Origin: Camellia lanceoleosa
Taxonomy: Eukaryota; Streptophyta; Magnoliopsida; Ericales; Theaceae
Assembly: GCA_025200525.1 (NCBI GenBank)
Contig: CM045762.1
Location: 106,914,682-106,978,681 of the forward strand
Length of the DNA stretch: 64,000 nt
Reading direction: 5' to 3'
Positions 33,999 to 46,394 of the stretch are shown here, piece by piece. The notes under the pieces were generated by a model. The model was not told the DNA's origin, searched no databases, and saw nothing but the letters and a program-made list of their open reading frames with translations. The first letter of the stretch is position 1. Every line of letters begins with the position of its first letter. Made by a program: the position numbers and the translations under genes.

Positions 33999-34652
33999 TT
34001 GCGTGTTGGACACCTCCCCAAATTTCAACCTGAGCCAAAGGTGGTGACCATCGAACATGGAACGGGGCAGGCTTCTGAGGAAAGCAGAACTGTTGAATCT
34101 GGGGTGGAGCTATCTGAGAATTCAGCTGGCAGAGCTTATGATCCGAGTGGTTATATCTTGTCAATGAGCCAGTCTAAACTGAGTATGGGGTTGTCGGAAG
34201 AGGCTGAGTTGTGTATGATCCGGGGGGACAAGCTTGAATCAGCGGGGGATGATTTGACTACGGTGGAAAAGGACTTCGCCAACCTTCAATCCTACGAGCA
34301 GGAATCAGGGGATGCATCGATTAACTGGTCCGAAGATGAGGAGTCAGCAGAAGTCGTCGGGTGGTTGGATGATCAGCCTGATATTGTACCATTTGTGGCC
34401 GGAAGGGCCGAGGACCAGATTACATTGCCGGAGAGCGCCGGTACGAAGAATTTCTCTCAGGAACAAAACATTTTGAAAACCGCACAGTTATTGTTGGAGG
34501 AACAAGGGAAAAGATGGGATTCTGAGAGAGCCCGAAAAGCAAAGAATCACGAGGAAGTTGAGAGTGCTGCGGGCACGAAGACTGAACATGCTGTGAGCAT
34601 GCGGAATGAAAACGCTGAGAGCGAACTTACCGTAACTGACAGATGTCGCTAG
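33999..34652 (+). CDS. Acidic ORF of unknown function between gag and protease
   Basis: A 217-codon frame, the longest intact one in the element's coding interior apart from gag. It is strongly acidic and Ser-rich (SEEAELCMIRGDKLESAGDD, INWSEDEESAEVVGWLDDQP), with no zinc-binding pattern, membrane segment or catalytic motif that I recognise. It starts just after the gag C-terminal landmark and stops just before the QDWYLEEVDHMTRSGRYF segment that opens the protease region, so it is probably a linker of the gag-pol polyprotein and not a separate gene. The ATG at 33999 is simply the first in frame. Confidence 0.4.
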   Translation: MRVGHLPKFQPEPKVVTIEHGTGQASEESRTVESGVELSENSAGRAYDPSGYILSMSQSKLSMGLSEEAELCMIRGDKLESAGDDLTTVEKDFANLQSYEQESGDASINWSEDEESAEVVGWLDDQPDIVPFVAGRAEDQITLPESAGTKNFSQEQNILKTAQLLLEEQGKRWDSERARKAKNHEEVESAAGTKTEHAVSMRNENAESELTVTDRCR

Positions 34653-34679
34653 ACGCTAATGGAATGTGGTGGGAAGATG

Positions 34680-35700
34680 ACGACTTGTATCTTGCCCACA
34701 CGCATTTAAGACCGTGGCAGTAACCGGACAAGACTGGTACCTCGAGGAGGTAGACCATATGACTAGAAGTGGGCGGTATTTCAAGCCCCCACACCTTGAT
34801 CAACCCGAGGCATCAGGGAAAGATAAGGAGGCAGAGAAACAGAAAGAGAAGCAAGTGGAAGAAGAGGCTGTACTGAAGCAGCTAAAGAAAATACAAGCAG
34901 ACATCTCCATTTGGGGACTGCTTATGGCTTCGAGGGTGCACCGGCAGGCTGTTTTATCTGCCATGGACAGAGCGAAACTTTCCATCGAAACTACGCCGGA
35001 ACAACTAGTTGGTTTGGTCTTCCCGGGAGGAGGTTCCCCGGCATTGACCTTTACGGACAAAGAATTGCCGCCTGAGGGCGTGGACCATAATGCACTCTCT
35101 ACATCTCTCAGAGAATGCAGGACAAATGGATTCCGGTGGTGCTTGTTGACACCGGATCCGCTATCAATGTTTGTCCGCCGTAACGCCTATGCAATTGGGT
35201 TAAAGTCATGGACTTCACACCGACTACTCAAGTAATCAGAGCGTATGATAATACGAGCAGGGATGTCCTGGGGACAGTAAAAATCCAAACCAAGATTGGG
35301 CCTGGGCAACACGAAGTAGATTTTCATGTCTTGGAGGTCCTTGCATCTTTTAACATGCTTTTGGGCACTGGTTGCACCAGGTGAAGGCCGTCTCATCTAC
35401 CCTACATCAAATGGTGAAATACCCCTTTGGAAAGGGAGTAGCCATTGTTTTTGGGAACTCATCAATCCATCCCCCTCCGGAGGTATCTACGCCAGTCCTG
35501 GAGATTGAACACGGCATGGAAGATATGTTTATATCGGATTTACTTTGGCCGAGGCCCGTGGTACAAAACATAATGGCCATGAATGAGGGTTTGTATGTCG
35601 CTGCTCGCCGTCTACCTCATGAACAAGCTACAAAGATATCCCGGATGGGATTGGGAAGAAGCGCGAAAGGTGTCGCAGCGTTGGCAAGTGCCACATAATC
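34680..35700 (+). pseudogene. Protease region of the 25-kb element
   Basis: 34714-35090 encodes VDHMTRSGRYFKPPHLDQP, a charged KEAEKQKEKQVEEEAVLKQL helix and ISIWGLLMASRVHRQAVL. These are landmark segments that precede the protease in Tat/Ogre pol. After a frameshift the active site reads VVLVDTGSAINVCP near 35.14-35.18 kb, followed by VIRAYDNTSRDVLGT and FHVLEVLASFNMLLG. 35372-35698 then gives HQVKAVSSTLHQMVKYPFGK, LEIEHGMEDMF and MGLGRSAKG, the last like a G-patch. The enzyme would cleave the polyprotein. Frameshifts and a stop make it inactive. Confidence 0.8.
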
Positions 35701-36420
35701 CACATACCTTTGGATTAGGTTATCCGCCTACCAAAGAAGATCGACGAGGAAAGGAAAGGAAATGGCACAGGTTGTATGGCAGCCGAAAGCCTTTTGATCT
35801 AATACATAGGCCCATCTGGTACTCGAACGGACGCTTCGTCCGGAGGGGGAAGATTTTCCATTTGCGCTTCCCGTAACCATGGTTGAACGCGAGAGGAAGC
35901 GCTGCAGTTTCGAAATCTTTCGACCGCAACTATCCGGATGACGTTGCGAAGAGCGCATGCACTCCAACAACCGAGATCGAAAGGTAATGAGGCAATGAGT
36001 CCCGAGGGCACCGAATTGGAAGTGGGGGTAGCGGCATGTTCTCTCTCGATCCTCCGACGACCAGATTGCTTGGGGAATAACGTCGCGTTTCCGTGATTGA
36101 GATGAAACGGCCAACCAACCAGCCTATCTTGGACGATCGATCGCACCTCTCTCATTTGGCAAGACGAGGGATTCTTATCCAGTTAGCTTCCGTCAGTAGT
36201 GAGCGAATCGATTCCACCGAAGTCTTGTGAGTCGAATCAGTTCCACCGACCGAGTCCGAAGTCTGTACTGGGATGTTAACCCGATGCCGAGTCTTGTCCA
36301 GTCGTTTTTTTTCTTTTTCATTTGAGTCTGCTAGAACCGATGAATCGACGATTTGGATGAACTTAATGAGAATGAGGTGAATGTGGTTTTAGTACTTTTC
36401 TCAGGCCCCTAATTTATTGC
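35701..36420 (+). other. Degenerate pol linker or intron-like segment
   Basis: Ogre-type elements have an intron or linker between protease and RT. Here the stretch begins with degraded G-patch-side coding sequence (QRWQVPHNPHTFGLGYPPTK-like) and then loses any recognisable frame until FQNFDQNDEDEVPP at about 36.43 kb. Repeated GATTCCACCGA/GTCTTG words occur near 36.2 kb. Splice sites could not be fixed. Confidence 0.4.
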
Positions 36421-37742
36421 ATTAACTCAGACTTTCAAAATTTTGATCAAAACGACGAGGACGAAGTGCCTCCGGTTTTACAACGTTTAATTGAGCAAGA
36501 GCAAGAGAGATTTGTTAAGCCTTTAACGGATGAAATCATTTCTGTAAATATTGGTACTGAGGAGGACCCGCGGCTGGTCCAGATCGGGTCCACGTTGTCT
36601 TCGGAGGAACGCGAGCGCTTAGTCGCTTATTAAAAGATTTCAAAGATGTTTTCGCGGTCCCACGAAGACATGCCCGAATCGATCCCGAGATTGTACAAGA
36701 TCGATCCCCTTGACCCCGGCCCGACCTATCAAGGAAGCTCAAGGATCCGCGATTGGGCTCTCAAGATCAAAGAAGAGGTCACTACAAAATTGACGCAGTT
36801 TCGCTAGTATCGAATATCCCACTTGGTTGGCCAACATAGTGCAGGTCAAGAAAGATGGCAAGATCCCAAAAGGAGACTTCGTGGATTTAAACAGAGCCAT
36901 CGAAGGACGACTTTCCTTGCCACATATTGATGAGCTAGTGGACTTTACAGCAGGCATGCACCGCCTCGTGCATGGATGGCTTCTGCTATAACCAGATAGT
37001 GATGGCACCAGAGACAGAGAAAAGATCAGATTCACCACCCCGTGGGGAACATACTGCTATCGGGTAATGCCGTTTCGGTTGAAGAATGCTGGGGCTACTT
37101 ATCAACGGGCCGCGACCACAATATTACATGATATGATCCACAAAGAGGTTGAGGTGTACGTAGACGACATGATTGTCAAGTCCAAAGAAAGAGAGGGCCA
37201 CTACACCGCCTATGCAAGTTTTTCCAAAGGATCGTGGAATTCAAACGGTTAAACCCTCGAAATGTACGCTTGGTGTTACAATGAAAAATGTCGGGTTTCT
37301 GATTACACAAAGGGGCATCGAGGTCGACCCTTCCAAAATCAAGGCCATCTTAGAAATGCCACCACCAAAGACTGAAAAAGAGGTGCGAGGCTTTCTGGGT
37401 AAAGTGCAATTCATAAGACGGTTTATTTCAAAACTAACCTTGACTTGTGAACCACTTTTTGGACTTCAAGAAAGGCAAGAAGTTCCAATGGGACGGCCGA
37501 TGCTGTCGCATTTGAACAGATTAAAGAATATCTACGTAACTCCACCCGCTTTTGTCACCACCGTAATCGTGGAAACCGTTGATTTTGTACTGCTGCTGAT
37601 CGAGACCACGATAATTGCATGCTTGCATAAGAATCAAGATAGGGTGGAGAAAGCCATCTATTATTTGAGCAAGAAGATGCTAGAGTATGAAACCCAGATA
37701 CGCCACCGAAAAGGCTTGTCTAGCTCGTATGGGCTACCGTGA
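36421..37742 (+). pseudogene. Reverse transcriptase and first RNase H
   Basis: Landmarks in shifting frames: PPVLQRLIEQEQERFVKPL with IGTEEDPRLVQIGSTLSSEE upstream of RT; MPFRLKNAGATYQRA at 37067; the catalytic VYVDDMIVKSK at about 37.16 kb; and GVTMKNVGFLITQRGIEVDP, MPPPKTEKEVRGFLGKVQFI and IYYLSKKMLEYETQI for the connection and first RNase H up to 37742. The YVDD box is intact. The fingers (36.7-37.0 kb) are badly scrambled. The enzyme would copy the element RNA inside cytoplasmic particles. Confidence 0.85.
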
Positions 37743-37899
37743 AGTTGCGGCACTACTTGTTAGCTCACTCAGAATGCCGGTTTCATGACTTGATCCCATC
37801 AAATATCTTTTTCGAGAAACCAAGCCACGGGTAGGCTAGCTCGTTGGTTGTTTGTTTCCGAATTTGATCTTACATATGTGACGCGTTAAGTCAAGAAAG

Positions 37900-38470
37900 G
37901 CGAGCAAGAGCAGAGTTCCTTGCCGTCCATCCGGTTGAGGGGGATGAGGCAGCTGAGTACTTATTCCCAGATGAAGCTATTCTACATATGGACGAGAAAG
38001 TTGATTTATGTACTTTGACGGAGCGCCAAATCAACATGGGTATGGGATAGGAGTGTTGCCGATAGCACCGACAATTCCTCAGATCCTCTAGCCTTCAAAC
38101 TCCGCTTCAAAGTCTCAAATAACGGGCGAATCACGCGTGCATTGTGGGTATGGAAGCACTGGAATTAGGGGCAAGACGGCTGGACGTCATCGGAGATTCG
38201 AATCTTGTTGTGTCTCAAGCTAAAGGAGACTGGAAAGTAAAAGAAGAAAATATGATGATGTATCACCAAACCTGTGATTTGCTGATTCCTCGGTTTGAAA
38301 AGTTAAGTTTTACTCATCTACTAAGAGAGAACAACAAGTTCGCAGACGCTTTAGCAACTCTATCATCCATGATAGACATCCCACGGAGTCCGATGCGCCC
38401 AAATATTATCGACTGTAAATTCGTGACCGCCTATGAGTCGATTGCGACCATAGATGAAGTTCGTGACTAA
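37900..38470 (+). pseudogene. Second (archaeal-type) RNase H domain
   Basis: 38144-38470 encodes GMEALELGARRLDVIGDSNL, VVSQAKGDWKVKEENMMMYH and LLRENNKFADALATLSSM. The DSNLVV, K-E and NKFADALA motifs are the RNase H core. It follows the first RNase H and precedes integrase, so the polyprotein has two RNase H domains, a hallmark of the Tat/Ogre lineage of plant Ty3/Gypsy elements. The N-terminal Asp strand lies in broken frames before 38144. Confidence 0.75.
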
Positions 38471-39800
38471 CACCCCGGTATTACGACATCCGGAACTTTT
38501 GGAAATGTAAACATACCCGCCAGGTAAATGCCAAAGACAAGAGGGCAATAAGAAGAATGTCACCCACCATCATCCGGGGTAAACAGATGTAAGAGGTCAT
38601 CTGGGAATGCATAAACCGTGGTGTTGATGTCAAGAGTCCAAGTTACCGATGGAAGCCATCCACGGGGTGAATGCGGTGCACATATGAATGGGGTGATGTT
38701 GGCGCGGAAGATCCTTAGACAAGGTTATTATTGGTCCACCATGGAGGAGGATTGTATCGGTTTCACCAGCGATGCCACTAAATGTCGATTCATGCAAATC
38801 GCATGAACATTCCGCCACAAAGCTGACAACATGACTTCGCCATGGCCTTTTTCGTTCTGGGAATTGATGTGATCGAGCCGCCACGCCGAAAGGGTCAAAT
38901 GGGCATGAGTTCATCCTCGAGCGATAGATTACTTCACAAAGTGGGTTGAGGCCCAATCTTATGCAAAGGTTGAAAGCTTCACACGCTGCAAAATTCATCA
39001 GAACAACATCATCTGCCGCCACGAGTCCCGAATGAAATAGTCTCGACAATGGTTCCCACTTCAAGAAGGAGGTGATTGACTTGTTGGAGAAATACAACGT
39101 GGCTTTTCATAAGTCGTTTACTTACCGCCGCAAACCAACGGAGCTTGAGGCCGCCAACAAGAATATCAAGCGCATATTACGAAGATGGTGGAAACCTCAT
39201 GTGGACCCGGATAAGTTGCCGCTTGCTCTATGGGGCACAGGACTTCGATCGAACTTCATCGGGCGACTCGCACTCACTAGTCTATGGGATGGAGGCCGTT
39301 CTACCAATTGAGATCGAGGTCCCATCATTGCAGTATTGGCCGAAAGTGCCGATAGTCAAGGATTGGCAAAGAAAGGTGTTTGAAGAACTCATGCTCTTTG
39401 ATGAAAGGAGATTGAAAGCACTGCATCGCTCAGGTTATCAACGCAGAATCGCCCGGCTTTCAACAAGAAGGTTAAGTCCAGAACTTGAAAGAAGGAGATT
39501 TGGTACTCAAAGACAACCGAGCTCCCATCCACGACTCCAAGGGCAAGTTCGCACTCCAATTGACCGGGTCCCTACATCATCAAGTCAACTGTCGTGGAGC
39601 TGTGGTTCGATGGATCTAGATGGCTTGGAGTTTTCCCAACCGATCAATATGGACAAGTTGAAGAAATACTACCTTGAGAGGCTCGCTAGGCCGAAACCCG
39701 AAGGGCGACCTAGGCAAAACTCGAGCATAGAAAATTTGAAAATTATAAAACCGAGCTCAAGGTTGAAACCCGCAAAGGGCGGCCTTGGCAAAAGTTAGAG
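38471..39800 (+). pseudogene. Integrase
   Basis: Fragments in several frames include YFTKWVEAQSY near 38.93 kb (catalytic core), ENY-like and PPQTNGA-like text near 39.13 kb, and SHSLVYGMEAVLPIEIEVPS near 39.29 kb. The C-terminal segment runs ERRLKALHRSGYQRRIAR, then LKEGDLVLKDNRAP in another frame, and ends DLDGLEFSQPINMDKLKKYY at 39.63-39.67 kb, the usual end of Tat-lineage integrase. The many indels rule out function. Confidence 0.8.
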
Positions 39801-41416
39801 CTAAAAGGAGAGCAAAACACTCGAGTTTAACCTAAACCCCGAACTACGTAAGACTTGATTCCCTCTTTGGGATACGAGGCGCCTTCATCTTGAAGTTCAC
39901 CACAATCTTTTCCCGATCAACTTAGTCCATTTTGATCACCTCACCATCTTTATTCATCAAGATTCACTACGATCTCCCAGACAAGGTTATTCAAACTAGG
40001 GGCAACTTTCCGTTGCAATGGAGTGTTGCAAGATCATCTGGACTAGGGGCAACTTCCCGCTGCCACACTTTGCCGCCGCACCTTTTCAAACTAGGGGCAA
40101 CTTTCCAGTTGCTAGGATTCGGGGTTGTGTATCTCAAAGGATGATTTCAAAGTGTCCAGTTCTGATCCATATCGAAAATAGTTTTGAAAAGTTTTCATAA
40201 AAGTTGACTTTGTTCAAATTGATCTTTTCACAACTAAGACCATCTTTGGACCAAAAGCGGAGGGTTTTCAGTACCACAACCTTCAATTTCATTAATTTCA
40301 AAACAGAATTCTTTTGCTCTTGCATACAATTGAAGTTGTTTTTCATTACACTCACGCTTAGAAAACTTTGAAAGTACTAATAAAGCAATAAACTGGGGCA
40401 TAGTCTAGTCAGTGTCCTCAGTTCTCCCGAGCTAGCCAAAGTTCCAGATGCCAACTTAGGCCCAGCCTGTATGACCGAACAAGGGCGGAGTATGGAATGG
40501 GAGATAAAATATACAGCGAGTCAAGCCGATCAGACGGATCCCAAAGATCCCGAACTTGTCAGAACTCATCGCCAAAGATTAAGCCAGGGACGGCGCCATG
40601 CAATGCGATCGCCGACAAGTTGCGATCCGTCGAACCACCAAATCTCATCGAGTATTAACTAGGCGTTGTTAAAGAAGTAGCCATGGCTGAATAGGCAGGC
40701 AAGAGTCCACAACTTGCAACTTCTCCATCAACTATATCTGGGAGGGATGAAAATGAGAGAATAAAGAATAGAGAGATGTACGACGAGAAAAGTAAGATAA
40801 GGTTTTTTTATGAAAAGTCGAGCCCGAGGGTCGAGTGATGTAAGCAAATACAAGTGAGCTTGGGTGGGAAACATTACCTATAGCAGTAGTGGACTCCCTG
40901 CAAATCTGATTGTCTCCTGGCAGTAAGAGACATCCAGGCCTATCAATTTTGGATGCACTCCACTATCCAGATAGTCCATCCGCAGTGCATCGTGTTATAT
41001 TTTTGCTTATCGAGTTGTTGTTTTTGCTTATTGAGTTGTAAGTTTTGTCGAAATCGCTTTTTATGCTTTTGAGTTGTTACTTTTGATTACACAATTTTGT
41101 TAAGTCTTGTCTATTGAGTCGTTAACATTATTGTATTTTGTTTATCGAGTTGTAAACTCGCTAAGATTCTGCTTTTATTTCTTAGTGAGTCGCTTTTGTT
41201 TTGCTTTGTTGCGTTCCCTACCTAACCCGTAAATACATGAGGCGATTTCCATTTAATTCTGCTTTGTGCAAAATAATGCGATGCGATGTCGAGAATTTCA
41301 AATACAACATCTTTTCAAAAGTCGTTTCATTTCATCATGTCTTACAAAAATAAAGGTACAAGTTTTTACGTAAAACAAACCGCTTAACAAATGTGCAAAG
41401 TGCTACAAACTACTAG
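39801..41416 (+). other. Start of the long 3' untranslated region of the 25-kb element
   Basis: It contains three copies of an ACTAGGGGCAACTT word (about 39,997-40,110), then AT-rich text and TTATCGAGTTGT-type short repeats near 41.0-41.2 kb. No gene is recognised. Confidence 0.5.
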
Positions 41417-43650
41417 CTAAAAAGTAGAATAAAGCAGAAATAACATCGCGTTCTCGAGCGAGAAGGGGAGGCCCTCATCCTTTCTCATGGATAATCTCCA
41501 CATCATCGCCACCATCCGGATCGAGCCGTCATCCTCCGGATCCCTCAGCTCGCTCTCCGCCTCGAACCAAGACTGTGGCCTCCTCTCCAGAGACGCCACG
41601 ACACATGATCTGCGATCTCCTCCTCGTCATCCTCGACGATGGATGCCTCAAGGTCATGAGACGACCTCCTTCGCCCGCCTCCTCGATGAGACTGGATGGC
41701 CCAAATCCTCCAGTCCCTCAGACTGGTAGGTCTAGCACCTCGACCTCTCGAGAGGGCCCCTGGGTCTGCCCGTGATGAAGATATACGGAGGCATTCAAGA
41801 TGCAAAGTGCAATACATCGTTCAAGCATAAAAAAAAAAAGGTGTAAATGCAGAATGTGAAAAGGGTGTGTCGATGTGCTCTACACGCCTATCAAGATAGC
41901 AAGGTCTAAAACCGAGTATCATCGTAAACATGCTAGTACAGGAAAATGACAAGACTTCCACACCCACGATGCTCATCTTCTCCCTCAGAAGATCATGCCC
42001 TCGAATGAGGCCAAGATCCCGAGTATTTCGTCCAGATATTCAACAGAGGCCGCAAATACAAATGCAAAATTATCAAGAACGGAATCAATGTTCAAATATT
42101 TGACCGATAAATCAAAGTCAAAACATACCGGGCGAAGTCAGGTCTCTAACATATCTGTGATCGCAGAGGAGGCTCTATCGACTGTAAGGCCCCCAAATCG
42201 CCAGTCATTAACTCGGCATGTTCGCCACCCCGATGATCAAGAGACGGAGGGATTGAGGGATCGAATCGCTTCACCTGATCCGCCAAATCGCTAGAAGAAG
42301 GGATATTCAGAGTATGGGCGCGACTCAAGACGGTGCACCAAGAGAGGTCCGTACGGAGTTCGTGACTTCGCTGCGGGCATCAAATATATGCGCGGTAGGT
42401 GGCGAGTTCCCATCGAGATGATGCAACAAAGCTGCCATCGCTCGCATATACCGCCGACCTCCTCGGGATAATCTATCGCCAGTCCGCATGGTGTCCGGAG
42501 GCACAAAGAGTGTCTTGAGAATCGCCTATATTCGACAAAAGCGCCTCAGAACCAAACCCCGCCGACCGTCCTCGAGCAGAATCTATATCACCACAACTCG
42601 ACGCCCAGGTACAGAGTCTCGAGCTCACATCAAGATCGCTTAAGGTCGCAAGCGATTCAGGATAACCAAGATACAAATCACTAAATCGATATACAGAAAG
42701 TGATCAAAGATAAAAATAAAAGGAACCGAGAGTTCAAGCAATACTGCCGCCGAACAAAGATCAAAGTATCGCCGCAGAGAGGAGAGTCTCGAGGCCTCGC
42801 CAGATGCTCTCCTCAAACATCAAAGAAAATGGAGTCATAGGAGGTCCCACCACCTCCATCTCCGGCCAATGTAGGGAAGTACACATACACCCACAAATGA
42901 GAAAGGCAATGCAGAGGTGAGTACAAAGTGCTAAAGGCGTAATACGTAATGCAAAGTGCGCCGTGTGCAAAGTGAACAAGTAATGAGGAGCAAAATGAAA
43001 ATCAAGAGGACGGAATGTACCTCCTGTGCTCTCCAAGAGCCCAAGTAAGTCCCTCAGGCGTAGAGATCACCATGTAGCAAAGAAGGGTAGCTGTGCCAAG
43101 ACCGCCCAATCATACCGCTCACCGTGATAGGTCCACTAGAGCGCCAAGTACAACCCTACCATGTTCCTCTATCGGGCGAACAAGGTGGTACCGAGGAGGT
43201 ACATAAGGAAACCACGGGCGTCGCTCCGCCTCAGAGTCTCTGCCCATCTCAGGGGTCACGGAAATAAGAAGCAAACCAGAGTATTTGACTCTCCTCAACC
43301 TCGCTTCACGGGCGGTGTGTGTCCCCAACAAATGCATCCAGTACCGCCACTCACCCATGTCCTCATCATAGGAATGGGCCTACCGCCTAAGTCTAGGCGG
43401 TGAGCATAGCAAAATCCAGCGGGTCATGGTCATGTCCCCGTCAAAAAATGGAAGGAATTGGTAGTGTCCCACCACCTCTAAAGCTAAAGTCGCTAATAGG
43501 GTCCTACTAATGAGGCAACGAGTTAACCCTCTGCAGAACGGCCCAAATCTCGAAGATCGACCAATCCGGACGACTCGAAGCTCAAAATACCATTCCCTTG
43601 CGTGGCCGAGCTATATCCTCGAACTGTCGAGAACGAACTCATTTAGAATC
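41417..43650 (-). pseudogene. Possible antisense coding remnant (plant mobile domain-like?)
   Basis: On the minus strand, short frames with coding-like composition follow each other from about 43.6 to 41.4 kb. They include an IFEIWAVLQRVNSLPH-like segment and SVTPEMGRDSEAERRPW, VPPRYHLVRPIEEHGRVVLG. Some Tat-lineage elements are known to carry an extra antisense ORF between integrase and the 3' LTR, and the local order here (aromatic/leucine-rich start, then a hydrophobic 'GRVVLGALVDL') recalls plant mobile domain proteins. The match is by impression only; stops and frameshifts are numerous. It could equally be decayed 3' UTR. Confidence 0.3.
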
Positions 43651-43739
43651 AATGCATGAATCAAGAAATGAAGTGAAAATGAGTTGTGTGCAAATAAGCG
43701 AAAATGAGTCAGGTGCCAAATGAAGCTAAAACGGTCATG

Positions 43740-44600
43740 TTCAGTGAATTTGGTATTTGGGTCAAGGTGGTTCAAAGTTTCAAGACATCCGAGTTTGGGA
43801 TCGTGTTCTACTCAACATCGCGGGACCTGTGTGTTTGCTTCAAGTTTGGGATCGCGTGTTCTACTCAACATCGCTGAACTGTGTGTTCGCTTCAAGTTTG
43901 GGATCGTGTTCTACTCAACATCGCTGAACTGCGTGTTCGCTTCAAGTTTGGGATGCGTGTTCTACTCAACATCGCGAACTGTGTTCGCTTCAAGTTTGGG
44001 ACTGCGTGTTCTACTCAACATCGATGAATCGCGTGTTCGCTTCAAGTTTGGGATCGTGTTCTACTCAACATCGCGAACTGTGTTCGCTTCAAGTTTGGGA
44101 TCATGTTCTACTCAACATCGATGTGTGTTCGCTTCAAGTTTGGGGCTGCGTGTTCTACTCAACATCGAACTGTGTGTTCGCTTCAAGTTTGGGATGCGTG
44201 TTCTACTCAACATCGATGAACCTGTGTTCGCTTCAAGTTTGGGATGCGGGTTCTACTCAACATCGATGGCTGTGTGTTCGCTTCAAGTTTGGGATCGTGT
44301 TCTACTCAACATCGATGGATGTGTGTTTGCTTCAAGTTTGGGATCGTGTTCTACTCAACATCGGAACTGTGTGTTCGCTTCAAGTTTGGGATGCGTGTTC
44401 TACTCAACATCGATGAACGTGTGTTTGCTTCAAGTTTGGGATCGCGTGTTCTACTCAACATCGCTGGCTGCGTGTTCGCTTCAAGTTTGGGGCTGTGTGT
44501 TCTACTCAACGTCTGTAATGTGTGTTCACTTCAAATCTGGCCGTGTGTTCAAGCTTCAAGTTTGGCTGTGTGTTCTACTTTTAATGGTCTTCGTGAATCA
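43740..44600. repeat. 50-bp minisatellite, about 15 copies
   Basis: The unit contains CTTCAAGTTTGGGATCGTGT, TCTACTCAACATCGATGAAC and TGTGTGTTCG, with small length variants. It lies in the 3' untranslated region upstream of the purine tract. Long open frames here are repeat artefacts. Confidence 0.9.
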
Positions 44601-46380
44601 ATGTTAGTGGTGTTGTTCAATTTCTAACTAAGGTGCAATTGTCGCTCACAATTATTCAATGCGCCAAGTGTTCGTGAAATTCAAGTGGCTAAGTCACATG
44701 CTCAGAATACAAGTACTGTGTCGCAGGCTAAACTGTGTGTCTAAGCATCGCAAAGCTACAGAATGCGAAGATGCGAATAATAAAATACCTGCATCATAGG
44801 AGAGGTCGCCCGACTCTCGTAGAGAAGATCGGGTGCTCGATCGTTAAAATCAGTAAAATGATGGGAAAAGTGGCTCAAAGCCTATGAACCACGGAGCATA
44901 TCGATCGGGAAAGAAAGGGCGAACCCCCGGCGGGAATACCATAAAGTCAAAATCATCTCCGGCACCGGGAAAACCTCCGTCGTGAGGAAAATGACCTGCC
45001 ATTGTGAGAAATCTGCAAAGAGGAACAAAAATGAGCAAAATGGAACAAAATTGGAAAAAGTCAACAAAAGACAACTCTCTGAAATGAAAAAAGTCAACAA
45101 AAGTCAACCCCCGGGAAAATTTTCCAAATATTGAAACAAAATTACCTCAAGTGGTGAAAATGAGAAGAGAAGCCCCAAAGTCGAAATTCAGTCGCTACAA
45201 AGTGCTTAAATCTGAAAGATTTCGAAAAGACAGCTTGCGTGGGAGGCCGAGGGACGCGCATAAAATGCAGATCTGAGAGAGAAAGTGGCCTAGAGAGCAA
45301 GAGGAAGAAGTTTTGCAACTTTGGGTGTGATTTCGGAGGCAGTGGAGGTGCATATATATAGAAAATGCCAAAATGACCATTTGCCCCTTTTAGGCGGCGG
45401 TGGCGGCCGGCCACCTAACTCGCTGGCCGCCCCTCTACTTTTTGGCCTGGCCGATGGCCTCCCTAGGGCAAAGGGCTGGCCGACCACCTTCCCCCCTCCC
45501 TCCCCTACCTCTCTGCAAATTTTTAGGAAAATCTGACCTCCCGGGTCCCGAAAAAGTTGTACAAAAGTACACTTTCGCAACGAATTGCTCAATAAACTTT
45601 AATGGCAACTATTGACTTGTGTCTCATCATTATTCATCGAAATGGGAGTGAATCCATTTTAAATCATGTCGTGACCTCCCCGGAATGTAAATCAGAGGCC
45701 GCGATCGGATTACTGTCGCAGGAATACGCATTTACCAGCTCGTTATTGTGCAACAACCGGGCATCCTGATATGTGATCATTTGTCATTATCCGCTCCTAA
45801 TTCGGATTCTCGTGATCGTCTTGCATTATCATGCATCATTCCTTGATATACCGCACTTGCTGTGCATAAACATGCCTTGTCGCGCATTACCTTTCCTCGC
45901 GTTACGTTGCATTATCTTCACGAAGACCTTTGTGTGTCGAACTTTTGGAATCATAGGAATCACATAGAATATATGTTGTCGGCATATTGTTCTTGTTTCA
46001 TTTCTCTATTTTTCGAGCCGCGATATTGTATGTACGGTTCATTTGAGGTCAATTTGGTCGACTGCACGAATCAGCAGTATCGTATCTTCTCCGTGTGACG
46101 CGACGAGGATTGAATGATTCTCCGCATTCCTATCAGTATGAAATGTAGTTGTTTGCTTTGCATCCTTGCTTAAAATCGCATCTATTTGTCAATACCGCTT
46201 CATTACAGACTTGTCGATTTGCATGATCATTCGGCTTTGCTATCACTTTGCATTTGGCCCCACATGCGGGCATATCTCTCTGTTTATCTCGTATGTTTGT
46301 CTAAGTCTTGACCTTGTCAAAAATGGGTCGCTCTGGGCTTTGACATTCACTCCCGTCACTTCTTGACTTCCGAGTTCTGT
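44601..46380 (+). other. Remaining 3' untranslated region of the 25-kb element
   Basis: No gene is recognised. It includes a GGCCGGCC-rich patch near 45.39-45.49 kb and a run of short words such as GCATTATC near 45.8-45.9 kb. Confidence 0.45.
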
Positions 46381-46394
46381 CAAAGAGGGGCAAC
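46381..46394 (+). promoter_or_regulatory. Polypurine tract
   Basis: CAAAGAGGGGCAAC lies immediately before the 3' LTR start, the plus-strand priming site. Confidence 0.8.

Noticed and set aside
43720..44627. 295-codon plus-strand frame rich in Cys, Phe and Ser
   Set aside because: A translation of the 50-bp minisatellite; not conserved in character and lacking any motif.
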